Both the position numbers and the translations under genes were made by a program. Positions 33,998 to 42,492 of a DNA stretch of 64,000 bases are shown here, piece after piece; within the stretch, counting starts at the first letter, position 1, and every line of letters begins with the position of its first letter. The notes below the pieces were generated by a model. It made no database searches, was not told where the DNA came from, and was given only the letters and a program-made list of their open reading frames with translations. The stretch is from Paenibacillus sp. J2TS4 (lineage in GTDB: Bacteria; Bacillota; Bacilli; Paenibacillales; NBRC-103111), in assembly GCF_018403245.1 (NCBI RefSeq), contig NZ_BOSH01000011.1, positions 124,001 through 188,000 on the forward strand, in the 5' to 3' direction.

Positions 33998-34021
33998 TTG
34001 GCCATCACCTCCCTCAAAAAT

Positions 34022-34450
34022 AAAAAACCTCCGTCCCCATAAAAGGACGAAGGATCGCGGTACCACCTTTAATTCGCCTGAACAAGCAGGCGCTCTCTGA
34101 GGTACGGAAACCGATTTATAGACTACAGATCACATAAGTCATATAAATCCGCTTCGATACCCGACTCTTGATAACGGGGAGATCATTCCCGGCTCGGTCT
34201 ACTTAGGTTTGGCAGATCTTCTCAACCTGCTTAGAGCTATTCAAGCATTGGTCAAGCCGGACTAACCTGGGCCTACTTCGTTAAGTTAGGTTAGATGGGG
34301 TCCAATTTGGCCAGCTTCTAAAGCTTCCCTGTTCGACAAGCGGCTCATAAGTCCATTCCGCGGGACCAAGGCACCGGTTCGCACCTCCCACCGGCTCTCT
34401 GCCAGCCTCCCGTACCCGCGTACTCTTCTTAATCTCAGCCTGTAAAAATA
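34022..34450 (-). promoter_or_regulatory. Trp-specific T-box riboswitch leader of trpS
   Basis: The T-box core AGGTGGTACCGCGA is at 34055-34068 on the minus strand. Downstream, CCTTCGTCC pairs with GGACGGAGG and TTTTTT follows (terminator 34022-34053); AAAGG before the core pairs alternatively with CCTTT to form the antiterminator. Upstream, the Stem I region contains the AGAGAGCCGG...CCGGT arms, and a specifier TGG at 34353-34355 in the context GAATGGAC, matching tRNA-Trp. Uncharged tRNA-Trp should prevent termination and allow trpS transcription. Confidence 0.93.
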
Positions 34451-34456
34451 TATACC

Positions 34457-34486
34457 ATCATATTCGAAAATTCAGCTTTTTGTCAA
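34457..34486 (-). promoter_or_regulatory. trpS/T-box promoter
   Basis: On the minus strand TTGACA (34481-34486) and TATGAT (34457-34462) are 18 bp apart, placed just before the start of the T-box leader. A sigma-A type promoter. Confidence 0.8.
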
Positions 34487-34502
34487 ATGGCCGCTAGTAG
34501 AG

Positions 34503-34646
34503 TTATTTAAGCCACATCCATAACCCAATTCCGAGAAGCCCCCACAGGAGGCATCCGATCATAAAACCGGCAACCATTCCTTTACTAATCGAGACGTCGG
34601 ACACTGACTCTTCTCTGCCTTCGTCGTGCTTGTCCTCCTCTTTCAT
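34503..34646 (-). CDS. Small Trp-rich single-span membrane protein
   Basis: 47 residues from ATG 34644-34646, with GGGGAGGG 7 nt upstream. A very charged N-terminus (MKEEDKHDEGREES) is followed by a hydrophobic helix (about 24-46) ending WGLLGIGLWMWLK, with three Trp. I do not recognise the family. Composition, ribosome site and stop before the trpS promoter all support a real gene. Its promoter is unclear, but the A/T-rich stretch at 34690-34730 is a candidate. Confidence 0.7.
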   Translation of the reverse strand: MKEEDKHDEGREESVSDVSISKGMVAGFMIGCLLWGLLGIGLWMWLK

Positions 34647-35035
34647 GTCGGAGCCCTCCCCTTAAGCATTGAATTCGTTCGGACCGACCATAGTTTGTCT
34701 ATCTTATAAACAAGTCTATTATAATTATATTCGCCCATTCCTTTAGGAATGAAGCATTTTGTGGGAATTATCAGGTATAATACATTTGAAAAAGAAAAAA
34801 TACAGGAATCCTGAATGCACCGCCTTCTTTCCCTGACCAGACGCAATCCGAGGCAGCCAAAAGACTTGAATATCACGGATGACTCGGTTTCACGAATGTC
34901 AGGGGCCAATGCGGGTTTGCCACCTCACCTCTGGAGTTTCTCCCTTCCCGAGTGTGTCTAAAGTAGAGCCCCGCTAGGTTTATTATCACCTTGGTCAGCA
35001 GAAGCAGGATTCCGTGGCAAAAGGAGACGGGAACA
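34647..35035. other. Intergenic region between small membrane protein and sugar kinase
   Basis: Holds start regions of two diverging genes. A small hairpin (ATTCCTTTAGGAAT, about 34738-34751) and a TATAAT (about 34776) are visible, without a well-placed -35. No gene seen. Confidence 0.4.
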
Positions 35036-35983
35036 ATGAATCCATCGGTTGCGGTGATCGGAACCGTATTTGTAGATTGTAAAGGCTTCGCCAACGAGAC
35101 TTACCATAGCTCCTCCCGGAACTTGGGGACTATTCAATTCGTTCACGGTGGAGTTGGGCGCAACGTGGTAGAGAATATAGCCCGAATCGGTTTGAATACT
35201 ACCTTTGTCAGCTCGTATGATTTAAATGGAGTTGGAAAAGAAGTTGCCACTCGACTGCAAGAAATCGGAGTAAATGTCCAATACTTGCAAGGTGTGGACG
35301 AAGGTGGAATGGGGATGTGGCTGGCTATCCTTGATGAGCAAGGGGACTTGGCAGGGTCCATCTCCCAAATGCCCGACTTGAAGCATCTCGCCCAAGTCAT
35401 TAAGGCAAGCGGAGAAGAGCTCGTGCAGGCCTGCACGCATCTCGTCCTTGAATTAGATTTGAACGAAGCTATATCCCGTCGGGTAATAGCTTTGGCTAAG
35501 CAACACAATAAGCCGGTATATGGCATTCCGGGCAATCTCGACGTCGTTGCCAATCATCCCGATCTACTGAATACTTTGGAATGCTTTATTTGCAATCATC
35601 ATGAAGCCGGAAAATTGCTGGGGGCCGACTTAACCCTCATGCAGCCGCAGGAAATGCTCCCCTTATTAAAAAAGCTAGTAGACTCCAACACCATGCGCTC
35701 TATGGTAATCACCTTGGGAGAACAAGGCTGCATCTTCTATGACTCTGCCACCGGGGAAAGCGGCCATCAGCCAGCCGAATTAGTCCGCATGATAGATTCT
35801 ACTGGAGCAGGGGATGCTTTCTTCTCCGGCACCGTATCCGGCCTCGTCCAAGGCCTGTCCTTGTCTACCGCCGTTCTATGCGGAACTAAAGTCGCCGGCT
35901 GGACCATCGAATCCGCTGAAAGCACCTGCCCCACTTTGGGCGATAAGGTCCGCGAGGATGAGTTTTTTCGAGGGTTTAAATAA
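35036..35983 (+). CDS. PfkB-family carbohydrate/nucleoside kinase
   Basis: 315 residues of the ribokinase-like fold. The substrate-side motif FVHGGVGRNVVENIARIG is at about 35-53 and the C-terminal signature DSTGAGDAFFSGT (about 247-259) holds the catalytic Asp and anion hole. AAAAGGAG precedes ATG 35036; the longer frame from 34991 lacks one. It phosphorylates a sugar or nucleoside; the gene context (alone, between trpS and a glycan operon) does not reveal which. Convergent with the glycan operon. Confidence 0.9.
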   Translation: MNPSVAVIGTVFVDCKGFANETYHSSSRNLGTIQFVHGGVGRNVVENIARIGLNTTFVSSYDLNGVGKEVATRLQEIGVNVQYLQGVDEGGMGMWLAILDEQGDLAGSISQMPDLKHLAQVIKASGEELVQACTHLVLELDLNEAISRRVIALAKQHNKPVYGIPGNLDVVANHPDLLNTLECFICNHHEAGKLLGADLTLMQPQEMLPLLKKLVDSNTMRSMVITLGEQGCIFYDSATGESGHQPAELVRMIDSTGAGDAFFSGTVSGLVQGLSLSTAVLCGTKVAGWTIESAESTCPTLGDKVREDEFFRGFK

Positions 35984-35988
35984 AGAAG

Positions 35989-36010
35989 AGGACTCCAAGT
36001 GGAGTCCTTT
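35989..36010. terminator. Bidirectional terminator between sugar kinase and glycan operon
   Basis: AGGACTCC (35989-35996) pairs perfectly with GGAGTCCT (36001-36008) around a 4-nt loop. TTTGT follows on the plus strand, CTTCTTTATTT on the minus strand. Confidence 0.7.
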
Positions 36011-36021
36011 GTCGTATTAAA

Positions 36022-37428
36022 CTAGTAAGCATTTTTATTGACAAAACCATTCCAAATAGTTCTGTATATAATCTTCAGATCGAATAAAAAAGTCCAATTT
36101 TCTATGTAGAATATATCATGATTTATCCGATCTTCAATTGACGTATCCCCTCTCAATCCTTTGCTTTGAGCCCATCCGGTAATCCCCGGGCGAATATGAT
36201 GCTTAACCATATATTTAGGGATTTCTTCCTTGAACTGCTCTACAAAATACGGCCGTTCCGGTCTCGGACCGACCACGCTCATATGCCCGATCAATACGTT
36301 GAAAAACTGAGGAAGCTCATCCAAGCTGGTCCTGCGTAAAAAGGAACCAAATTTCGTTCTTCTTGGATCGTTCTCTGTCGTCCACTGAGTATCCGAATCT
36401 TGTTCTTCCATTATTTTCATGCTGCGAAATTTATACATCGGAAAGGTTCGCCGATTCAGACCTACCCGCTCTTGTTTAAAAATAATTGGGCCCGGCGAGG
36501 TCAGTTTAATTCCTATAGCGATAAGAATCATTACGGGCAAAGTAATCGTAATCGCCACAACAGAGAAAACAATATCGAAGGTTCTTTTCAATATTCGATT
36601 AGTCAGGTTGTCCAAAGGAATATCTCTCACATTGATAAGCGGAATTCCAGCGAAATTATCGAAATTAGGTCGAGCCGGTAAATAGTCGAAAAAATCGGGG
36701 ATAATCATTGTACGAACTCCGGCTTTTTCGCAAATCGAAATGATTCTTCCGTACTTATCATGAGCAGCAAGAGGAAGAGCGATAATCACTTCATCTATCG
36801 GCATCTTTTCCAGTATTTCCTCCAGTTCATCTACGGTTCCCAGAATTGGTTTGTAATTATAGGCATTGTCCTCATGGTGCTGTTGATAATCGTCCAAAAA
36901 TCCTACCACCTCAAAACCAAGCTCCGGATGCTTCAACAGGTTGGAGTAAAATCTTTTTCCCAGGCTTCCCGCACCTAATATAAGCACATACTGCTTATTA
37001 AATCCTTTCTCACGGAGTCTTTTTAAGAACAGCTTGGTCCAATAACGGTAAAAGCCGAGAAACGCAATACTGGTCACCAAATAAATCGCCAGCATCTCTC
37101 GGGAAATATCCACCGCCTTAAACACAAACAAGAAACTCAGTAAGGCAAGGAAGCTGATTAGTTGGAGTTGAATAATTTTATAGGCTTCGTAAGCAAACCT
37201 TTTCTTACGCTTAGGGGAATAAAAACCGGTAAAAAACCCTAGTCCTATACAAAGAGCCCCATAAAACAAACTCCATAACAGGTAAGTTTGGAAGGGAAGA
37301 GCGCCACCTGCATCAATCCAGCCCGATCTGAATTTTAACCAGAATGCTGCCAAGAATGCCAATTGAATAACGACAAAATCACAAAAGGCATAAATTTGCG
37401 ACAAAATACTCTGATTATTTCGGATCAC
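36022..37428 (-). CDS. Polyisoprenyl-phosphate sugar-1-phosphate transferase (initiating glycosyltransferase, WcaJ/WsaP type)
   Basis: 468 residues. Four to five N-terminal membrane helices (about 10-125), a Rossmann-like CoA-binding-type middle (VLILGAGSLGKRFYSNLL, about 145-250), a further membrane hairpin (about 280-305) and the catalytic C-terminal bacterial-sugar-transferase domain (SPGPIIFKQERVGLNRRTFPMYKFRSM; DELPQFFNVLIGHMSVVGPRPERPYFV; KHHIRPGITGWAQ). It attaches the first sugar phosphate to undecaprenyl phosphate, starting glycan assembly. Start GTG 37428 with AGGTGA that overlaps the stop of the preceding gene. Last gene of the 13-gene glycan operon; analogous to WsaP of the P. alvei S-layer locus. 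Confidence 0.92.
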   Translation of the reverse strand: MIRNNQSILSQIYAFCDFVVIQLAFLAAFWLKFRSGWIDAGGALPFQTYLLWSLFYGALCIGLGFFTGFYSPKRKKRFAYEAYKIIQLQLISFLALLSFLFVFKAVDISREMLAIYLVTSIAFLGFYRYWTKLFLKRLREKGFNKQYVLILGAGSLGKRFYSNLLKHPELGFEVVGFLDDYQQHHEDNAYNYKPILGTVDELEEILEKMPIDEVIIALPLAAHDKYGRIISICEKAGVRTMIIPDFFDYLPARPNFDNFAGIPLINVRDIPLDNLTNRILKRTFDIVFSVVAITITLPVMILIAIGIKLTSPGPIIFKQERVGLNRRTFPMYKFRSMKIMEEQDSDTQWTTENDPRRTKFGSFLRRTSLDELPQFFNVLIGHMSVVGPRPERPYFVEQFKEEIPKYMVKHHIRPGITGWAQSKGLRGDTSIEDRINHDIFYIENWTFLFDLKIIYRTIWNGFVNKNAY

Positions 37429-37434
37429 AGATTC

Positions 37435-38301
37435 TCACCTCGCCTTCGCCAAACCATTCTTTAATACAGCTAAAGCCAACTTAAAACCGATCCCTCCATA
37501 AATCATTATATTCGTGGGGAGGGAGTATTTAGTTCGATAATGTTTACGATGAAATAAATACATCGCTCTGTGAAATTCGTAGATGATTTTCCAGGGCTTT
37601 TTGCGGCTGCTGGCGCCTTTGTAATGGATAATATGAGTCTTCGGATAATAGTAATTTTGCCAACCGGCCTGCTTAATTCGATAGCACCAGTCGACATCTT
37701 CTCCATACATGAAAAATTCCTCGTCCAGCATTCCCACTTCTTCGATCGCCTGACGGCGGACAAGCATAAAGGCCCCGACCAGACAGTCTACAGGATATTC
37801 CTCATCCGGGTTTAAATAGCCTAGTTGATATTGATTGAACCGAGGAACCCGCGGGAACAGCTTCGAAATACCGAACGCGTAGTAAAAGGAAGCAGAAGGT
37901 GTAGGAAACCCCCTGCGGCATGCTTTATCCAAGGATCCGTCCGGTAGAATAATTTTGCAGCCACTTGCCCCGATTTCAAGATGCTCCTCCATGAATTGAA
38001 GCATGATATCGAATGTATCAGGTTGAACAATAGTATCCGAATTCAACAGAAGAATATATTTTCCCGTTGCGATTCTCATCCCTTGATTGTTCGCTCTGGA
38101 GAATCCTACATTTTTCTTGTTCTCTATCATTCGAACCTGAGGAAATTTCCCCCGAATTCTCTCGACGGAAGAATCCGAAGAAGCGTTATCAATCAAGATC
38201 ACCTCATACTTAAACCCAGTATTCGATCCATATACCGACTCAAGCGCATTCAAGGTGAGCTCACACGTATTGTAATTTAATATAATAATACTTAAGTCCA
38301 T
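37435..38301 (-). CDS. Family 2 glycosyltransferase (rhamnosyltransferase-like)
   Basis: 288 residues. GT-A fold: MDLSIIILNYNTCELTLNALESV, IDNASSDSSVE and the DxD-like region LNSDTIVQP; later the acceptor-side EEFFMYGEDVDWCYRIKQAGW typical of WbbL-type rhamnosyltransferases. C-terminal helix with GIGFKLALAVL suggests membrane contact. ATG 38301 follows AGGTGA; GTG 38310 is the alternative. Member of the glycan operon with the dTDP-rhamnose genes, consistent with rhamnose transfer. Confidence 0.9.
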   Translation of the reverse strand: MDLSIIILNYNTCELTLNALESVYGSNTGFKYEVILIDNASSDSSVERIRGKFPQVRMIENKKNVGFSRANNQGMRIATGKYILLLNSDTIVQPDTFDIMLQFMEEHLEIGASGCKIILPDGSLDKACRRGFPTPSASFYYAFGISKLFPRVPRFNQYQLGYLNPDEEYPVDCLVGAFMLVRRQAIEEVGMLDEEFFMYGEDVDWCYRIKQAGWQNYYYPKTHIIHYKGASSRKKPWKIIYEFHRAMYLFHRKHYRTKYSLPTNIMIYGGIGFKLALAVLKNGLAKAR

Positions 38302-38347
38302 CCAAATCACCTAATCTATTATAGCATGGGTTCCAAGATAATAGTGT

Positions 38348-39301
38348 TTATTTAAAAAAAGCTGAGTATAAGATACTTAACTCTTTTTTTCTATTTTTTT
38401 TAATTATCTTCCTATATTTTAAAATTCGTGGAATATCACCAATCAGCTTTTTCCACATTTTGAGTAGCTGTGGTTCTCTAAATAAAACATAAAAAAAGCT
38501 TGCAACTTCAAAAGATGCAATAAAAATAAAGTGTAGTAATATATATTTAAGAGAATCGTTTTTCAACATCATTCGATACCTATTTATGTATGAATACTCT
38601 CTAACCATTAACGATTGCTTAGATCTTGAGCCCCTCTTCCAACCTCGTTCATGCAAGGCAGTAGCCTCTGGAAAATAAAAGGATTTCCATCCATATATTT
38701 GGGCTCTCCATGCTACATCTACGTCTTCTTTATATGCAAAGAAACTTTCGTCAAAAAACTCATCTTCTATTGATATCTCATTTGCCATTTCTCTTGAATA
38801 TAGCGCTGCAGCGCCAGAAACGCCAAATATTTCCGCCGGCTGATTCCAAAGTACCTGATGTGTCCCTGCTCCTCTATCAAATGCCCTCCTTGATTTGTTT
38901 ATAGTTAGTCCAACACTGTCAATAGTATCTGAGAACCCTTTCAGACAAAGTTTACCGGTAGCACTACCAGCTCCAGGTATTTTAAGCATGTTCTCTATTA
39001 GCATTCTTATATAATCAGGATGTAAAATTACGTCGGGATTTAGAACAAGAAAAAAATCACTTTTTGTCATTCTAATCGCTTGATTATGTGCTGGAGCAAA
39101 ACCGGTGTTAGATTCGTTTAGTACAATTTGTATATTAGGAGCGGTAAACTTCTTCAATACTGTAATAGTATTATCACTTGAATTATTGTCTAGGATAATT
39201 ATTCTATCAACAGGATATGTCTGCTGAAGAACAGCAGTTAAACATTTATCAATGAATTCCTCACTATTATACGTTACGATATGGATACTAACTTTTCTCA
39301 T
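38348..39301 (-). CDS. Family 2 glycosyltransferase
   Basis: 317 residues. Begins MRKVSIHIVTYNSEEFIDKCL with LDNNSSDNT and NPDVILHPDY (metal-binding region), and FFAYKEDVDVAWRAQIYGWKSFYFP as acceptor-side segment, again of rhamnosyltransferase type. The C-terminal part has a hydrophobic helix (LLHFIFIASFEVASFFYVLF). Overlaps rfbD by 14 nt, so coupled. Its codons are AT-rich, unlike the next gene downstream, marking the edge of the AT-rich part of the operon. Confidence 0.9.
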   Translation of the reverse strand: MRKVSIHIVTYNSEEFIDKCLTAVLQQTYPVDRIIILDNNSSDNTITVLKKFTAPNIQIVLNESNTGFAPAHNQAIRMTKSDFFLVLNPDVILHPDYIRMLIENMLKIPGAGSATGKLCLKGFSDTIDSVGLTINKSRRAFDRGAGTHQVLWNQPAEIFGVSGAAALYSREMANEISIEDEFFDESFFAYKEDVDVAWRAQIYGWKSFYFPEATALHERGWKRGSRSKQSLMVREYSYINRYRMMLKNDSLKYILLHFIFIASFEVASFFYVLFREPQLLKMWKKLIGDIPRILKYRKIIKKNRKKELSILYSAFFK

Positions 39302-40148
39302 GATTACTGTCCTTAAATTCCCTTATAAATTCACTTAATGCGACTCGCCAGTGCCTTAGTTCTTTAAATCCATTCGCTCTAATTGCAAGGGGCTCTAAAA
39401 CTGAAAAAGTCGGTCTAGGCGCTTCTCTTGTAAATTCCTTAGAGGTACACGGATCTATGCCTACATCTATCCCTAATTCTTGCAATATTACTTGTGCAAA
39501 ATCAAACCAAGAACATGCCCCACTATTTGATACATGATAAATACCATATTTTTCAGATAATATTAATTCCGCAATAAATTTTGATAAGTCAATAGTATAA
39601 GTTGGAGAACCTGTTTGATCATTAACAACTTTTAAATGTTGTTTGCTTAAAGCCTGTTTTAGTATAGACTTTACGAAGTTATTTCCATTCATTCCATAAA
39701 CCCAAGAGGTCCTTACTATAAAATATTTTGAAGAAAAAGTTTGTATGAATAATTCTCCAGCCCTTTTAGATTTACCATATATACAAATTGGATTTGTATT
39801 ATCAAACTCACGATATGGCTTGGTGGAATTTCCATCAAATACGTAATCCGTACTTATATAACAAACCTTTGCCCCAATTTTTTCTGCTGCAACAGCAATA
39901 TTACGAGACCCATAAGCATTTACAAGATACGCTTTTGTTTCTTCTACTTCGGCCCTATCTACATCTGTAAAAGCAGCAGAATGAATGATAACATCTGGTT
40001 TAATTAATGAAATAACTTTTTCGCATTGTTCTTGCACTGTAACATCAAGTTCCAATCTTCCTAGACCGTATATTTTAAATTGCTTGTCAAGGATGTTGCA
40101 AAGATCTTTCCCTAGTTGACCTTGTGCACCTGTAACAATAACTTTCAT
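39288..40148 (-). CDS. rfbD: dTDP-4-dehydrorhamnose reductase (RmlD)
   Basis: 286 residues, last step of dTDP-L-rhamnose synthesis (NADPH-dependent reduction). VTGAQGQLGKDL is the nucleotide motif, STDYVFDG the catalytic Thr/Tyr region and CIYGKSKRAGE the YxxxK motif. An ATG at 40157 is in frame, but ATG 40148 has AAGGATGA before it. Overlaps rfbB's end region closely (5 nt gap) in the order rfbA-C-B-D. Confidence 0.95.
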   Translation of the reverse strand: MKVIVTGAQGQLGKDLCNILDKQFKIYGLGRLELDVTVQEQCEKVISLIKPDVIIHSAAFTDVDRAEVEETKAYLVNAYGSRNIAVAAEKIGAKVCYISTDYVFDGNSTKPYREFDNTNPICIYGKSKRAGELFIQTFSSKYFIVRTSWVYGMNGNNFVKSILKQALSKQHLKVVNDQTGSPTYTIDLSKFIAELILSEKYGIYHVSNSGACSWFDFAQVILQELGIDVGIDPCTSKEFTREAPRPTFSVLEPLAIRANGFKELRHWRVALSEFIREFKDSNHEKS

Positions 40149-40153
40149 AAAAT

Positions 40154-41149
40154 TCATCCTTCACAGATATTTATTGTCATTTTATTGTACTTTTCTTTGT
40201 TTAACCATTCTTGGTTATTCAAATACCATTTAATTGTTTTCTTTATACCTGTTTCAAAATCATATTTAGGCTTCCAACCTAACTCTTGTTTAATTTTTGT
40301 GGCATCAATTCCATATCGGTAATCATGTCCTGGTCGATCTTTAACATAAGATATTAATGATTCGGGTTTGCCCAATTCTTGCAATATCATCCTTACAATA
40401 TTTATGTTAGTTTTTTCCGAGCGTCCACCTATATTATACACTTCACCACTCTTACCATTATGAATAACTAAATCTATCGCAGTACAGTGGTCCTTCACGA
40501 ATAACCAATCTCGAACATTCAACCCATTTCCATATATAGGAAGAGGCTTGTCTTGTATTGCTTTTGAAATTATTAATGGAATTAATTTTTCAGGGTATTG
40601 GTTAGGTCCATAGTTATTGGAACAACGGGTTATGTTAATTGGAAGACCATAAGTTTCATGATATGCCCTAATCAAGAGATCACCTGCAGCTTTACTTGCA
40701 GAGTATGGACTGTTTGGAGATAGTGGTGTATATTCAGTAAATAATCCTGTATCCCCTAAAGACCCATATACTTCATCAGTTGATATTTGAACAAATTTAT
40801 TTATGCCGTATTTCTTTGCTGCCTCGAGTAAAACTTGGGTCCCATTTACATTTGTCTCAATAAAAATAGTAGGATTTTGTATACTTCTGTCTACATGAGA
40901 CTCTGCTGCGAAATTTACACAAAAATCTATTCCTTGTTGAAAAATTCGATTTACCAAAAACGAATCTCTAATATCCCCTTTTACAAATGTATAATTAGAG
41001 TGGTTTTCATATTCTTTAAGATTCTTTACATTACTAGCATAAGTTAATGCATCCAAATTGACAATTTGACAATTAGAGTATTTTTTAAGCATATACCTAA
41101 TAAAATTGCTGCCAATAAATCCATATCCTCCAGTTACTAGCATTTTCAT
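40154..41149 (-). CDS. rfbB: dTDP-glucose 4,6-dehydratase (RmlB)
   Basis: 331 residues, extended SDR. VTGGYGFIGSNFIRY (NAD motif), ISTDEVYGSLG with the catalytic Asp-Glu/Thr, and YSASKAAGDLL (YxxxK). It converts dTDP-glucose to the 4-keto-6-deoxy intermediate of the rhamnose pathway. Normal length. In operon with rfbC, rfbA and rfbD. Confidence 0.96.
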   Translation of the reverse strand: MKMLVTGGYGFIGSNFIRYMLKKYSNCQIVNLDALTYASNVKNLKEYENHSNYTFVKGDIRDSFLVNRIFQQGIDFCVNFAAESHVDRSIQNPTIFIETNVNGTQVLLEAAKKYGINKFVQISTDEVYGSLGDTGLFTEYTPLSPNSPYSASKAAGDLLIRAYHETYGLPINITRCSNNYGPNQYPEKLIPLIISKAIQDKPLPIYGNGLNVRDWLFVKDHCTAIDLVIHNGKSGEVYNIGGRSEKTNINIVRMILQELGKPESLISYVKDRPGHDYRYGIDATKIKQELGWKPKYDFETGIKKTIKWYLNNQEWLNKEKYNKMTINICEG

Positions 41150-41163
41150 TTCTTTCCCTCCCC

Positions 41164-41712
41164 TCAGTCAAAATTGATCTGAGCATTTTTAAACAACGGA
41201 TGCTTTTGGTCTTTTACCGAAAGAATAGGGCTTTTTGTTGGCCAAGTAATGCCCAAATCAGGGTCGTTCCATATTATTCCTCTGTCTAAATCTGGTGCGT
41301 AATATTCATCTACTTTATACTGTACCTCTGCAATTGGAGTAAGTGTACAAAATCCGTGGGCGAATCCTCTGGGGATGAACAATTGTCTTTTGTTATCAGC
41401 ACTTAAAACTATTGCTAACCAATCACCAAAAGTTACAGACCCTTTTCGAATATCCACTACAACGTCATAAATGGCCCCTGCAGTCACACGAATGAGTTTG
41501 CTTTGTGCTTTCGGATTAAGCTGATAATGAAGTCCCCGGATAACACCCACCTTAGAGGAAAAAGAATGATTGTCTTGAACAAAATTAATTGCTAACCCGT
41601 TTTTCTCCATGTTAATTTCATTATAGCTTTCCATAAAGAAACCACGTTCATCTGAAAACACTTTTGGTTCAATAATTAGTACACCTTCAAATTTAGTTTT
41701 AATTATATTCAA
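41164..41712 (-). CDS. rfbC: dTDP-4-dehydrorhamnose 3,5-epimerase (RmlC)
   Basis: 182 residues of the cupin-fold epimerase: SDERGFFMESYNE at the N-terminus, VIRGLHYQ with the catalytic His, and FIPRGFAHGF. Third pathway enzyme in order of action; cytoplasmic dimer. Complete. Encoded between rfbA and rfbB. Confidence 0.96.
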   Translation of the reverse strand: MNIIKTKFEGVLIIEPKVFSDERGFFMESYNEINMEKNGLAINFVQDNHSFSSKVGVIRGLHYQLNPKAQSKLIRVTAGAIYDVVVDIRKGSVTFGDWLAIVLSADNKRQLFIPRGFAHGFCTLTPIAEVQYKVDEYYAPDLDRGIIWNDPDLGITWPTKSPILSVKDQKHPLFKNAQINFD

Positions 41713-41737
41713 TTAAAACACCTCATCTTGATAAGGT

Positions 41738-42460
41738 TTATATATCGATTATAAGACTTTTTGCTAAAGTATTGGCTAAAGCAAGGGAAGAATGTGTGCC
41801 TGCATCAGTCCACCAACCATTTAAAATATCATATGTTAACTGATTCAGGTTTATATATTCGTTATTAACATCAGTTATTTCATATTCACCGCGCCCCGAA
41901 GGTGTTAGCTTTTTTATAATATCGAATACTTTCTGGTCATACATATATATGCCAGTAACTGCAAAATTGCTTCTAGGACAGTCTGGTTTTTCAGTAATTG
42001 ATGTAATTTTTGTTCCTTTTAACTCCACAACTCCATATCGTTGCGGATCCCTAACTTCTTTTACAAGGATTTTTGCACCTTCTTTTTGATTTTCAAACGA
42101 TTTTATATAGGGGGTTATACTATCAAGAAATATATTGTCACCTAATAATACAACCATTTGATCTTCTCCCACAAAATGTTCTGCTAGACTTAAAGCTTGG
42201 GCTATCCCACCTGCTTGTTCTTGAACTTTGTACGTGAAACTTACTCCAAACTCTTTCCCACTGCCAAGCAAATTTACAACGTCCCCCATATGTTCCTTTC
42301 CCGTAATAATTAAAATGTCTGTAATTTCAGCTTCCCTTAATTTGTATATAGGATAGAAAATCATTGGGTACTTACCAACTGGAAGTAAATGCTTGTTCGT
42401 TATTTTAGTTAAGGGATACAGGCGTGAACCTGTTCCCCCAGCTAGAATAATGCCTTTCAT
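41738..42460 (-). CDS. rfbA: Glucose-1-phosphate thymidylyltransferase, short form (RmlA)
   Basis: 240 residues. MKGIILAGGTGSRLYPLT holds the nucleotide-binding Gly-rich loop; YPIYKLREAEITDILII and GDNIF (metal Asp) follow, and the end reads WTDAGTHSSLALAN. It makes dTDP-glucose. It lacks the C-terminal allosteric extension of the 290-residue enterobacterial enzymes, as in the short Bacillus SpsI type. First step of the rhamnose branch; first of the four rml genes. Confidence 0.95.
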   Translation of the reverse strand: MKGIILAGGTGSRLYPLTKITNKHLLPVGKYPMIFYPIYKLREAEITDILIITGKEHMGDVVNLLGSGKEFGVSFTYKVQEQAGGIAQALSLAEHFVGEDQMVVLLGDNIFLDSITPYIKSFENQKEGAKILVKEVRDPQRYGVVELKGTKITSITEKPDCPRSNFAVTGIYMYDQKVFDIIKKLTPSGRGEYEITDVNNEYINLNQLTYDILNGWWTDAGTHSSLALANTLAKSLIIDI

Positions 42461-42492
42461 GTTTAGCTCCTCGCAATTCTGAATATTTAATA

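Noticed and set aside
33961..34005. Third short frame after the T-box (MAKWRTVGGG, 14 codons)
   Set aside because: Its ATG is only 2 nt after the GGAGG, too close for efficient initiation.
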